This document shows, piece by piece, positions 1-8,507 of a stretch of 64,000 nucleotides of DNA. The first letter of the stretch is position 1; each line of letters begins with the position of its first letter. Made by a program: the position numbers and the translations under genes. This DNA is from Galbibacter sp. BG1 (GTDB lineage: Bacteria > Bacteroidota > Bacteroidia > Flavobacteriales > Flavobacteriaceae), in contig NZ_CP058364.1 of the NCBI RefSeq assembly GCF_013391805.1, forward strand, positions 2,299,501 to 2,363,500, read 5' to 3'. The notes under the pieces were generated by a model. It did no database searches, was not told the origin of the DNA, and saw only the letters and a program-made list of their open reading frames with translations.

Positions 1-837
1 GGCTTTAAGGGCATCGTATTTTCTACTTCGTATTTCTTCGGCATCAAAAGAAGCTGGAGGCTCCATGGCCACCATACACAAAATTTGAAGCAGATGATTT
101 TGAATCATATCCCGAAGTGCTCCTGCACCTTCATAGTAGCCTCCTCGATCTTCCACCCCCACTTCTTCAGCAACCGTAATTTGTACCGAATCGATATAAT
201 TTCGGTTCCAAAGGGGCTCAAAAAGGGTGTTTGCAAAACGAAATGCTAAAATATTCTGTACGGTTTCCTTTCCGAGGTAATGATCGATCCTAAATATTTG
301 TTCTTCATCAAAAGTATTGGTAAGCATTTGGTTGAGCTCTACTGCCGAAGCTTTATCGTATCCAAAAGGCTTTTCCACAATAATTCTATCTTTGGCCTTA
401 TCGCATGCCAGTCCAGAATTTTTAATGTTTGATGTTGAGGTTTCTATAAAACGTGGTGAAACCGATAGGTAAAACAATCTATTGGCTCTAACGCCCCAAG
501 AATCATCGGCGCTTTCTACTTTAGAAAGTAGTTCTTTATAAGAACTTTCGTCATTGATGTTGGAAGTAAAATAATGCAGCGATTCCTTAAATTTATTCCA
601 TTGCGCATCTTCGGGTTTTCCACTTCTGGAAAAATCAGTAAGACCTTCGTGTAGATTTTCTCGGTATTCTTCGTCTGTAAGTTCGGTTCTTCCGAGTCCA
701 TAAATGGCAAACTTATCTGGCATCCAATTTTCTATAAATAAGTTATAGAAAGCTGGGATAAGTTTTCTTTTTGCCAAATCTCCGGTGCCTCCAAATATTA
801 CAATTACCGTAGGGGTTGCCTTTTTATTTGTTTTCAT
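1..837 (-). CDS. zwf: Glucose-6-phosphate 1-dehydrogenase, N-terminal 279 residues (cut by window edge)
   Basis: This enzyme oxidises glucose 6-phosphate to 6-phosphogluconolactone with NAD(P), the entry to the oxidative pentose phosphate pathway in the cytoplasm. Translation of the minus strand from the ATG at 837 gives a nucleotide-binding segment ([16 protein letters not shown], near residues 14-30), the EKPFGYD motif and the active-site motif RIDHYLGKE, in the order usual for the family. The reading frame is open to base 1, so roughly 220 C-terminal residues are expected beyond the window. It follows gnd on the same strand after a gap of about 120 bp and is probably in the same operon as rpiB and gnd. 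The family call is firm. Confidence 0.93.
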   Translation of the reverse strand, partial: MKTNKKATPTVIVIFGGTGDLAKRKLIPAFYNLFIENWMPDKFAIYGLGRTELTDEEYRENLHEGLTDFSRSGKPEDAQWNKFKESLHYFTSNINDESSYKELLSKVESADDSWGVRANRLFYLSVSPRFIETSTSNIKNSGLACDKAKDRIIVEKPFGYDKASAVELNQMLTNTFDEEQIFRIDHYLGKETVQNILAFRFANTLFEPLWNRNYIDSVQITVAEEVGVEDRGGYYEGAGALRDMIQNHLLQILCMVAMEPPASFDAEEIRSRKYDALKA

Positions 838-958
838 GTGTTTTTATCTATCGTTTTAGAGGTCACATAGAACATCCATCCTGTAAATTGACTTTTCTTA
901 AAAGATAAATCATTAGATGTTTCCATTTTTAAATTTGTATTGAAAAGAGGTTTGAAAA

Positions 959-2362
959 TTACCATTCAGTATGGAAGATTCCTTCTTTGTCGATACGTTC
1001 GTATGTGTGTGCTCCAAAGTAATCTCTTTGTGCTTGTATAAGGTTGGTTGGTAAAGTTTCGCTTCTGTAGGCATCAAAATAAGAAAGGGTAACTCCGTAA
1101 ACCGACATTGGGATTCCCTTGTCAATTCCAATTTTAACCACTTCCCGCATTGCTTTTTGATGTTTATTTAATCCTTTCGCAAGATTTTTATCCAATAATA
1201 AATTAGGGAGCTCTTTGTTTGCTTTGTATGCATTTCTAAAATCCTCCAATACGGCAGCGCGAATAATGCAACCACCACGCCATATTTTGGCCACTTCCTC
1301 TAAATTTAATCCATAATCGAACTCTTTGGAAGCAATGGTGAGTTGGGCCATCCCTTGCGCATAAATGGTTACCATGGCAAAGTAAAAGGCGTCTTTAAAG
1401 AGTGCCGTAACGTTTTCATTACTTAAGTCTTTAGCATCGCCATTCCATGTATAGGTTTTAGACGCTTGTACTCTTTCTTCTTTGTATTTGGAAATATCAC
1501 GCATGTTCACCGCCAGATCGATGGAAGGGACGGGGGCTTGGATATCCATAGCGTTTTGGGAAGTCCATTTTCCGGTACCTTTAGATTTGGCGGTATCAGA
1601 AATTAAGCTTACCAAGCGTTTTCCTGTAATATCATCATCTTTTTTAAGTATGGCTGCTGTAATCTCAACTAGATACGATTGTAGTTCACCTTGATTCCAA
1701 GATTCGAAAACCTGTTGTAATTCGTCATCTTCAAAATTAAATCCGCGTTTTAAAACGTCGTAGGTTTCTGCGATTAATTGCATAATGGCATACTCAATTC
1801 CATTATGAACCATTTTTACGTAGTTTCCAGCAGAACTACTTCCTAAATAAGTAACACAAGGCTCTCCATTTACTTTGGCCGCGACAGCTTCAAAAATAGG
1901 GCGCAATCTGTCATAAGCATTTTCGTTGCCTCCAGGCATCATGCTGGGGCCAAAACGGGCACCTTTTTCTCCTCCAGAAATCCCCATTCCGAAGTAATTA
2001 ATTCCTTTAGCATTTAATTCTTTCACACGTCTATTGGTGTCTTCGAAATAAGAATTTCCACCGTCTACCATAATATCCCCTTCTTCTAAATAGGGAAGAA
2101 GTGAGTTTATAACGCTATCTACAGGTTTTCCAGCGGGAACCAAAAGCATTATGGCCCTTGGCTTTTTTAAGAGTTGTATAAATTCCTTAGCATCAGTAGT
2201 TCCTTTGATGTCGTGTTTGGCATCGGCCTCTTTTTCCAGGGAAGCAGCTTTTTCTGCGTCGAGATCCAGTCCTGCTACCGAAAAGTCATGATCTGCCATG
2301 TTGAGCAATAGATTTCTACCCATTACTCCAAGTCCTACCATACCAAAGTCAAAATGTCCCAT
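959..2362 (-). CDS. gnd: 6-phosphogluconate dehydrogenase, decarboxylating
   Basis: It converts 6-phosphogluconate to ribulose 5-phosphate and CO2 with reduction of NADP. The 467-residue length is normal for the long (dimeric) form. The N-terminus carries the dinucleotide-binding fold GLGVMGRNLL (residues 10-19). The substrate signature GISGGEKGARFGPSMMPGG lies at about 127-145, followed by the VKMVHNGIEY helix with the catalytic lysine. The C-terminus has the conserved RDYFGAHTYER segment. The gene lies 11 bp after rpiB on the same strand and upstream of zwf, so three pentose-phosphate steps appear to be co-transcribed. Confidence 0.97.
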   Translation of the reverse strand: MGHFDFGMVGLGVMGRNLLLNMADHDFSVAGLDLDAEKAASLEKEADAKHDIKGTTDAKEFIQLLKKPRAIMLLVPAGKPVDSVINSLLPYLEEGDIMVDGGNSYFEDTNRRVKELNAKGINYFGMGISGGEKGARFGPSMMPGGNENAYDRLRPIFEAVAAKVNGEPCVTYLGSSSAGNYVKMVHNGIEYAIMQLIAETYDVLKRGFNFEDDELQQVFESWNQGELQSYLVEITAAILKKDDDITGKRLVSLISDTAKSKGTGKWTSQNAMDIQAPVPSIDLAVNMRDISKYKEERVQASKTYTWNGDAKDLSNENVTALFKDAFYFAMVTIYAQGMAQLTIASKEFDYGLNLEEVAKIWRGGCIIRAAVLEDFRNAYKANKELPNLLLDKNLAKGLNKHQKAMREVVKIGIDKGIPMSVYGVTLSYFDAYRSETLPTNLIQAQRDYFGAHTYERIDKEGIFHTEW

Positions 2363-2373
2363 GTTTACTATTC

Positions 2374-2838
2374 TTAGTTTATATCTTTAAAATTCTTTTT
2401 TTCAATATTTTTCACCTTGTCCAACCTTCGTTTAAACCGCTCTTCATCTTGAAACTCGGCTTTTAAAAAAGTTTCTGTAAGCTCCCAAATAAGCGCAGGC
2501 CCGATGACTCTTCCGCCAAGGCACATTAAATTCATATCGTCGTGTTCCACTCCTTGGTGTGCCGAATAATTTTCCGTGATTAGTGTAGCTCGAACCCCGG
2601 GAAATTTATTGGCTGCTATGGAAACTCCCACGCCACTGCCACAAATGGCAATACCTTTTTTTATTTTTCCTTCGGAAATTGCCTTGGCCAGGGGAACTAT
2701 AATATCAGAATAATCGTCATTTTTATCATAAGAATGTGCTCCAAAATCCTCAAATAGGTATTTGTGATCAGATAGAAGTGCTTTGAGCTCTTCTTTTCTA
2801 TCAAATCCTGCATGGTCTGCTGTAATTCCTATTTTCAC
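2374..2838 (-). CDS. rpiB: Ribose 5-phosphate isomerase B (RpiB/LacA/LacB family)
   Basis: It interconverts ribulose 5-phosphate and ribose 5-phosphate. The 154-residue protein begins MKIGITADHAGF, the family's substrate-binding start. It holds the catalytic-cysteine loop CGSGVGVSIAANK with Cys66, and later ENYSAHQGVEHDDMN followed by LGGRVIG. A LacA/LacB role in tagatose metabolism cannot be excluded from motifs alone, but linkage to gnd and zwf makes the pentose-phosphate role far more likely. It is the first gene of the rpiB-gnd-zwf set; no clear TAnnTTTG box was found just upstream. Confidence 0.92.
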   Translation of the reverse strand: MKIGITADHAGFDRKEELKALLSDHKYLFEDFGAHSYDKNDDYSDIIVPLAKAISEGKIKKGIAICGSGVGVSIAANKFPGVRATLITENYSAHQGVEHDDMNLMCLGGRVIGPALIWELTETFLKAEFQDEERFKRRLDKVKNIEKKNFKDIN

Positions 2839-3057
2839 TGAAAATTGCTTATGAAATTATCGTTGTAAATTGAATGGATAAAATTACGTATTTCTACGTG
2901 ATTTGGGCAATTTTATTTCGTTATATAACGATAGTTTAACCAAATAGTGATTTATGTAAATATCCTTTGCCCACCAAAGGCTAAATATGCCTGACTGTAA
3001 TTTTAGGGTACAAGAGAATAATACATGGTGAAAACTGCCAAAAAACATCCGCTTCCT

Positions 3058-3187
3058 TTTTGGCCTTTTGTATCTTTGAAAGAGTTCTTTCTATGGTAGT
3101 GCTTCGAAATATATTTCGTAGAAAAATATTCATGATAATGGTAGAAGTATCGATGAGAATACCATTGGATGTCGCCAAAGGCCAAAA
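3058..3187. repeat. Structured intergenic element with 11-bp terminal inverted repeats
   Basis: The 409-bp gap between the diverging rpiB and osmC genes contains a perfect 11-bp inverted repeat, TTTTGGCCTTT at 3058-3068 and its complement at 3177-3187. Inside it are a perfect 14-bp palindrome (CGAAATATATTTCG, 3105-3118) and another inverted pair (AATGGTA at 3137-3143 with TACCATT at 3160-3166). Short open frames across it look accidental. No target-site duplication is visible. It could be a miniature mobile element or a structured RNA or DNA site; nothing here decides between them. Confidence 0.5.
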
Positions 3188-3247
3188 TGTTATTATTTGG
3201 ATTTATACACTATTACTTTAAAAAATAAAGGTTAAGCTGAAAACTAA

Positions 3248-3721
3248 ATGGAGAAAAATCACTTTTATAAAATTACTGTTCAATGGACAGGTAATTTAGG
3301 GAAAGGTACTAGAAATTACCGTTCTTATACTAGGGATCATAAAGTTGAAATCGATGGGAAACCCGACATTTTGGGTTCTTCGGATCCAGCTTTTCTTGGG
3401 GATAAAAACCGACACAATCCAGAGGAGTTCTTTCTGGCATCTATTGCTAGCTGCCATATGTTATGGTATTTGCATTTTTGTGCAGTAGAAGGAGTTGTAA
3501 TTACCGATTATAGGGATTTGGCAGAAGGGGTCATGGAGGAGGATAAAAGTGGGAGTGGGAAATTCACCAAAGTTGTTTTAAGGCCTCAGGTAGAAGTTTT
3601 TTCTGCTGATATGAAAGAAGAAGCTATAAAACTACATGCCAAAGCAAATGACTACTGTTTTATAGCTAATTCATTAAATTTTCCGGTAGAACACAAACCT
3701 GTTATTTCAGTCATGCAGTGA
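3248..3721 (+). CDS. OsmC/Ohr-family thiol peroxidase-like protein
   Basis: This family reduces organic hydroperoxides through two redox cysteines. The 157-residue protein has the first cysteine in the segment FFLASIASCHMLWYL (about residues 60-75) and the second in NDYCFIANSLNFPV near the C-terminus, as in OsmC-type proteins. The layout RNYRSYTRDHKVEIDGKP at the start resembles the subgroup often annotated simply as OsmC family peroxiredoxin rather than true Ohr. It is a single cytoplasmic gene divergent from rpiB. The exact substrate is unknown. Confidence 0.88.
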   Translation: MEKNHFYKITVQWTGNLGKGTRNYRSYTRDHKVEIDGKPDILGSSDPAFLGDKNRHNPEEFFLASIASCHMLWYLHFCAVEGVVITDYRDLAEGVMEEDKSGSGKFTKVVLRPQVEVFSADMKEEAIKLHAKANDYCFIANSLNFPVEHKPVISVMQ

Positions 3722-3744
3722 GTTGCAGACAGGTATAAGGTTGT

Positions 3745-4848
3745 TTAATTCTTTTTCAACATTTCTGGGGTGGCTACCGTTCTAAAACCTAGGTGTTCTT
3801 GACCCGAATCTAGAGACGTCGCCATTCTGGCAGAGATGCGATAACTGGCGCAATATGTATCGCTGCATAAAAAAGAACCTCCCTTAATTACCCGCTCATC
3901 AGACAATGGCGTATTCGGGTTGTAAGATGTGGTGGCACCTTCTGGATTTGTAACTTCTCCTTGCTGTAACAATTCACTATAATAATTAACGTTAAACCAA
4001 TCTTTGGTCCATTCCCAGACATTCCCAGACATTTCATAAAGCCCGAAAGAGTTTGGAGGGAAAGATCTTACTGGGGCTTTATTTTCGTAACCATCTTTTT
4101 TATCGTTGCGGGTTGGAAACTCCCCGTCCCAAGTATTTGCCTCATCGTTTAATTTTTCTATATCGTCGCCCCAGGCATACATAGAGTTTTTGGTTCCCCC
4201 GTGTGCGGCCCATTCCCATTCGGCCTCTGTGGGGAGCCTTCTACCTGCCCATTCGCAATATGCAATTGCATCTTCATAAGCGATGTGTACTACGGGGTAA
4301 TCTCCCTTTCCTTCAATGGAGCTCCCTGGACCTTTTGGGTGTTTCCAATTGGCGCCAACTTTCCATTCCCACCATTGAGAGAAGTCATATAAATTTGGGA
4401 CACTGGTTTTTGTTTTCTTGAAAACCAAAGATCCTGGACGTAACAGGGAGTCGTGTGGTTTTGGGGTTCCTGGAGGAACTTGTTTTTTTATGTCTTCCCA
4501 CTCTATTTTCCGTTCGGCCACGGTAACATATCCCGTTTCTTCCACAAACTTTGCATATTCGTCGTTGGTTACTTCTGTTTCATCCATGTAAAAACCATCT
4601 ACTCGAACTGGGTGTGCAGGTTTTTCGTGACTTAGCGCGAATTCATCATTTTCCCTTGCTCCTTGGGTGTAGCTGCCCCCGGGAATCCAAACCATGCCTT
4701 CCGGGGTTTTTATATCCTTGGGTTTTTCAGTTAAAACTTCAGCAGGAGCCTCAGCTTTAATAACTTCAGCGGTAGATTTTTTATCTTGTTTGCACTGTGT
4801 GAAAAAGACGCCCAAAAATATGATGGGAAGTATACGGAATGAATTCAT
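3745..4848 (-). CDS. Formylglycine-generating enzyme (SUMF1/FGE) homologue, lipoprotein
   Basis: FGE oxidises an active-site Cys or Ser of sulfatases to formylglycine. The 367-residue protein has a lipoprotein signal (MNSFRILPIIFLGVFFTQC). The FGE-sulfatase domain runs from GMVWIPGGSYTQGA to the C-terminus and includes GRRLPTEAEWEWAAHGG, GNVWEWTKDWF and VIKGGSF. The last block reads GGSFLCSDTYCASYR: both cysteines equivalent to the catalytic pair of human SUMF1 (Cys336 and Cys341) are kept, at about 328 and 333. Many bacterial FGE-like proteins lack this pair. No sulfatase is encoded in the window, so the partner is unknown. It faces osmC convergently and follows the enolase-family gene on the same strand. 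Confidence 0.88.
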   Translation of the reverse strand: MNSFRILPIIFLGVFFTQCKQDKKSTAEVIKAEAPAEVLTEKPKDIKTPEGMVWIPGGSYTQGARENDEFALSHEKPAHPVRVDGFYMDETEVTNDEYAKFVEETGYVTVAERKIEWEDIKKQVPPGTPKPHDSLLRPGSLVFKKTKTSVPNLYDFSQWWEWKVGANWKHPKGPGSSIEGKGDYPVVHIAYEDAIAYCEWAGRRLPTEAEWEWAAHGGTKNSMYAWGDDIEKLNDEANTWDGEFPTRNDKKDGYENKAPVRSFPPNSFGLYEMSGNVWEWTKDWFNVNYYSELLQQGEVTNPEGATTSYNPNTPLSDERVIKGGSFLCSDTYCASYRISARMATSLDSGQEHLGFRTVATPEMLKKN

Positions 4849-4873
4849 CTTAAATTTTTGATTAGAATAATTC

Positions 4874-4881
4874 CAAACTTA
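4874..4881 (-). promoter_or_regulatory. Predicted -7 box for the FGE-like gene
   Basis: On the minus strand this reads TAAGTTTG, an exact match to the Bacteroidota -7 consensus TAnnTTTG. It lies 25 nt upstream of the ATG at 4848. It would give the FGE-like gene its own transcript separate from the upstream enolase-family gene. Confidence 0.5.
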
Positions 4882-4943
4882 CGAAAGTCTTTTTAAAAAT
4901 TGCAGCTTTCCTATCTTAAAAAACGGTTTGGCCCGCCGTGGTT

Positions 4944-6209
4944 TTAAGAGGATATAATTTTGTGCTTTTTAATAAAATCGGGATCAATTTGTACTCCTGC
5001 ACCATAGCCTGTTGGGATTTTTATTTTTCCATCTTTGGGCACGAGGGTGGAGGTATTACAAGCGAAAGGGATGTTGGTGGAAATACCTTTGAATTCGTGA
5101 TAGGGCCCCGCATTTGGTAATGCCGATACAAATTGCATCATATAAAGGTACCCCAATCCTGTGCCCGAAATATGAGGCGTACAAACCAAGCCACGGGATG
5201 CTGCCATTCTAGCTACTTTCATGCAGCGGATCATTCCGCCAAAATAAAACAAGTCTTGCTGTACCATTTGAATGGATTGGGTAGCGATAAGCCATCGGAA
5301 ATTACGGATACTCACTTCACCTCCCCCAGAACCAATCGGGATTTTTAAATTTTCTGCTACCTTTTTCCAATCTTCATAATAATCGGTGGGAACTGGCTGT
5401 TCAAAGAGGTCTATTTTATTTTCCTCTAAAATCCTGCCTATCCTAATCGCTTCCTTAGCCTCATAACTGCCATTGCAATCCGCATAAATGGTTATAGTGT
5501 CGTCAAAAGTCTTTCGAATCAATGGGATGAGCTTTTCTGTTCTGCCTTCCGGCTGTTCTGGAATGTTTCTTCTTCCGCCTATTTTGAACTTCACCGCTTT
5601 CGCATTGGTTTCCTGCTGAAGGTTTTTGATATTTTCAATACTTTCTTCAGCAGATTTTCCGCGGTTGTTGTTGGCTTGATAAATGGCAATATCTTTGTGT
5701 TCAATTTCCCCAATAAGTTGCCCCATAGTTACTTCAGCGATTTGTCCGAGCATATCTAAAATCGCCATTTCTACTGTTGCCAAGGGAATCCAAAGCGCAT
5801 ATCCTTGATATTTGTAATTGTTTTGATAAAGCAGGACATCCTCGACCAACTGATCCAAGTTCCGGGCATCTTTACCAATAAAAAACGGATTTATTCTTTG
5901 GGTTTGGATAGGGTAGAGATGTGGCATTCTTATATTATGTCCAACGCAAAAACCTTCAGCCCCATCTTTAGAACGAACCTTACAGATATAATTCCCTTGG
6001 TACTCCAAAAGTTCGCAAGCTTCAATAATAACTGGGTTTTTAAACAATTGTTTTTTTAGAACAGGACGATTTAAGGCGTCATCCAGATCGGAGTAGTCCG
6101 GAAATATTTCTTTTTCCTTTCCATTTTTGGTTTGACAAGCATTTAAAACGGAAATTCCCAATCCTGCTGCCAGTCCAGTTTTTACAAAATCCCTACGTTT
6201 GGTACTCAT
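4944..6209 (-). CDS. Mandelate racemase/muconate lactonizing (enolase) superfamily protein, Tat-exported lipoprotein
   Basis: Enolase-superfamily enzymes abstract an alpha proton of a carboxylate with Mg2+ help, for example sugar-acid dehydratases and cycloisomerases. The 421-residue protein starts STKRRDFVKTGLAAG followed by VLNAC, a twin-arginine signal ending in a lipobox. The barrel domain holds a KxK motif (AVKFKIGG), metal ligands in IYADCNGSY and DLFEQPVP, the GSGGGEV segment, and a His in CTPHISGTGLG. The pattern fits the MLE or galactonate-dehydratase type more than true enolase. Export is unusual for this superfamily and suggests a periplasmic substrate. It lies beside FGE and GH5 genes, which hints at polysaccharide use. 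The substrate is not identifiable. Confidence 0.85.
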   Translation of the reverse strand: MSTKRRDFVKTGLAAGLGISVLNACQTKNGKEKEIFPDYSDLDDALNRPVLKKQLFKNPVIIEACELLEYQGNYICKVRSKDGAEGFCVGHNIRMPHLYPIQTQRINPFFIGKDARNLDQLVEDVLLYQNNYKYQGYALWIPLATVEMAILDMLGQIAEVTMGQLIGEIEHKDIAIYQANNNRGKSAEESIENIKNLQQETNAKAVKFKIGGRRNIPEQPEGRTEKLIPLIRKTFDDTITIYADCNGSYEAKEAIRIGRILEENKIDLFEQPVPTDYYEDWKKVAENLKIPIGSGGGEVSIRNFRWLIATQSIQMVQQDLFYFGGMIRCMKVARMAASRGLVCTPHISGTGLGYLYMMQFVSALPNAGPYHEFKGISTNIPFACNTSTLVPKDGKIKIPTGYGAGVQIDPDFIKKHKIISS

Positions 6210-6365
6210 AAATTGGTTGTTGTGGTTAATCTTTTATAAAACTAATCAATATTGTTTAAGATTGAGTTGTATTGATATTTTCTGATAACCAATAGTTAAA
6301 ATATGATAAGGATGTCACTTTCCTTTTTTAATAACTTGCCACCGATGAATTAAGATTTTATACCG

Positions 6366-7466
6366 ATGAAGTTTTTAAAGATTTTTTTAGTAGGAAGTGT
6401 GGTCTTAGGCTTTTTAAGCTGTAAGAAGACAGAAAAAAAGGAAGCTAATACCGAGGCAGAAGTTACTGCTGAGACAACCTATAAAACGCCTGTTTCTTTA
6501 TATGGTGATTTACAAATAGAGGGGGCTCATTTGCAAAGTGAGTGTGGAAAACCTTTACAGTTGGCAGGGATGAGTTTGTTTTGGCATGCTTGGCAAGGAA
6601 AGGAGTTTTGGAATGAGCAAGCATTTAAAAAATTACGGGACGATTGGAAAATACAGTACATACGCGCTCCAATGGGTATCGAATTCCGGGATAATTTTAT
6701 TGAAAGGCCAGAAGAATCTGAAGCGCAAATGCGTACAGCCATAGAAGCAGCTATTGCCACGGGACTCTATATTATTGTAGATTGGCATGCCCATGATGCC
6801 CACCCAGAAATGGCAAAAGATTTCTTTTCTAAAATAGCGAAGGATTATGGTAAGTATCCAAATGTTATTTACGAGATTTTTAATGAACCTACTGGAAGAT
6901 CTTTTACAGATATCGACGAAACTTGGCCAGAACTAAAAGAATATTCAAAAGAACTAATTGCTACCATCAGGGAAATCGATCCCGATAATATTATAATAAT
7001 ACCAACTCCATTCTGGGATCAGCTCACCGATCAAGCAGCTGATGATCCTATTAAGGTGGATGCTAATGGGAATCCTGTTTCCAACATTGCGTACACCTTG
7101 CATTTTTATGCGGGTCAGCACAAGGAAGACGTACGAGACAAAGCTACATACGCAGTTAATAAAGGATTGCCTATTTGGATTACTGAATTGGGCAGGGTAG
7201 GAACCAATTTTGGGAAGTCAAGAGCAGAAAATGCGAACCCAATAGATACGGTGTCTTTTAACAAATGGATGGAATGGGTGAACAAACACAATATTAGTTA
7301 CAGTAAATGGTCTTTAAGCACCAAAGATGAAATGAGTTCTTCATTTTATGAAAGTGCCGACCCTAAGGGTAACTGGACAGATGAAGATCTTACAGATGAA
7401 GGGAAGTGGAATAGAAATTATTTTAGGGAGCGTTATGCGCAAGGATGGTCGGAGGGTTGTAACTAA
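6366..7466 (+). CDS. Glycoside hydrolase family 5 (cellulase-type) lipoprotein
   Basis: GH5 enzymes cleave beta-1,4-glucans or mannans with retention. The 366-residue protein has a lipoprotein signal (MKFLKIFLVGSVVLGFLSC). Its barrel shows VDWHAHDAHP (about 138-147), the acid/base glutamate in IYEIFNEPTGR (Glu174) and the nucleophile in IWITELGRVG (Glu274). This resembles bacterial endo-1,4-beta-glucanases. There is no carbohydrate-binding module or type IX secretion tail. It diverges from the enolase-family gene and is separated from susC-susD only by ftsE on the other strand, so it may supply oligosaccharides to that pair. Confidence 0.9.
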   Translation: MKFLKIFLVGSVVLGFLSCKKTEKKEANTEAEVTAETTYKTPVSLYGDLQIEGAHLQSECGKPLQLAGMSLFWHAWQGKEFWNEQAFKKLRDDWKIQYIRAPMGIEFRDNFIERPEESEAQMRTAIEAAIATGLYIIVDWHAHDAHPEMAKDFFSKIAKDYGKYPNVIYEIFNEPTGRSFTDIDETWPELKEYSKELIATIREIDPDNIIIIPTPFWDQLTDQAADDPIKVDANGNPVSNIAYTLHFYAGQHKEDVRDKATYAVNKGLPIWITELGRVGTNFGKSRAENANPIDTVSFNKWMEWVNKHNISYSKWSLSTKDEMSSSFYESADPKGNWTDEDLTDEGKWNRNYFRERYAQGWSEGCN

Positions 7467-7493
7467 TTACAACCTTTCTTGCTTTTCTACTCT

Positions 7494-8177
7494 TTAAACG
7501 TTTTTTTGAACCACCTCAAAAACTTTGCTTCCGTCACATTTTAAGGTTTTGGAAGGGAATTTTAAAAGGAGTGCGTAATCGTGTGTGGCCATTAAAATGG
7601 TACGGCCATTCTTATTGATGTCCTGTAAAACCTTCATAACTTCTACACTCGTTTGGGGATCGAGGTTTCCAGTAGGCTCATCGGCCAGGATAAGTTCTGG
7701 GTCGTTAAGTAGGGCACGTGCAATGGCGACTCTTTGTTGCTCCCCGCCAGATAACTGATGCGGAAATTTAAAACCTTTAGTGGCCATTCCTACCTTCTTT
7801 AAAACTTCGTCTATTTTAGCAGTAATTTTATCTTTGTCTTTCCATCCTGTTGCCTTCAGCACAAACAACAAATTATCGTTGATGGTTCGGTCTGGAAGCA
7901 ATTTGAAATCTTGAAATACAATTCCCAATTTCCGCCTTAAAAAAGGAATGTCCTTTTCCTTAAGAGTCTTTAAATCGTAATCAACAATAGTTCCAGAGCC
8001 TTGGGTTAGCGGTAAATCGCCGTAAAGAGTTTTCATAAAACTACTTTTTCCACTTCCAGTTTTACCGATTAAGTAAACAAACTCACCTCTGGATATGTCT
8101 AAGTTTATTTCACTCAACACTAAATTTTCCCTTTGGTAAATCGCTACATCTTTCAGCTCTAAAATTATATCGCTCAT
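7494..8177 (-). CDS. ftsE: Cell-division ABC transporter ATP-binding protein FtsE
   Basis: FtsE is the ATPase that with FtsX regulates peptidoglycan hydrolases at the division site. The 227-residue protein has Walker A GKTGSGKS (38-45), the ABC signature [15 protein letters not shown] and Walker B with [12 protein letters not shown], followed by the switch histidine in MATHDY. The start [15 protein letters not shown] matches flavobacterial FtsE. FtsX is not adjacent. It converges with the GH5 gene; the 27-bp gap leaves little room for a terminator. Confidence 0.9.
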   Translation of the reverse strand: MSDIILELKDVAIYQRENLVLSEINLDISRGEFVYLIGKTGSGKSSFMKTLYGDLPLTQGSGTIVDYDLKTLKEKDIPFLRRKLGIVFQDFKLLPDRTINDNLLFVLKATGWKDKDKITAKIDEVLKKVGMATKGFKFPHQLSGGEQQRVAIARALLNDPELILADEPTGNLDPQTSVEVMKVLQDINKNGRTILMATHDYALLLKFPSKTLKCDGSKVFEVVQKNV

Positions 8178-8200
8178 TGTTTAATTGTATTCTAATAAAA

Positions 8201-8208
8201 CAAATGTA
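8201..8208 (-). promoter_or_regulatory. Predicted -7 box for ftsE
   Basis: The minus strand reads TACATTTG, exact to TAnnTTTG, and ends 23 nt upstream of the ftsE ATG at 8177. Confidence 0.5.
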
Positions 8209-8345
8209 TTTATTTTTTTGTTAGGGAAAGGGCAAATATTGATGTTTTAAAATAGGATTTCAATTTACCACTTCGTAGGGATAAATTACTGCTTGATAAA
8301 ACGATACTACTATAAACTGCAAAGAAATTAGTTATAATCGAGTTA

Positions 8346-8369
8346 ATAATTTAAGATATCTTAAATTAT
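8346..8369. promoter_or_regulatory. 24-bp perfect palindrome upstream of susC
   Basis: The half-site ATAATTTAAGAT is followed without a spacer by its exact reverse complement. The palindrome ends 138 bp before the susC ATG, inside the 330-bp gap between ftsE and susC. It is a good candidate operator for a dimeric regulator of the susC-susD pair. The rest of the gap is AT-rich, and no exact TAnnTTTG box for susC was seen. Confidence 0.5.
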
Positions 8370-8507
8370 CTTATCTTGAAAATACTTCCTTTTTAATATT
8401 AATTAAATAAAAAAATTAAATTATTTAATAATTATTTGCATATATGTCATAAATTTCATTTTTTTAACAAAACATTAAACTTTTTTAACACTTAAATTTT
8501 TTAATCA

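Noticed and set aside
2981-3185. Two overlapping short frames between rpiB and osmC
   Set aside because: They cross the inverted-repeat element, have no recognisable domain and compete with each other in different frames.
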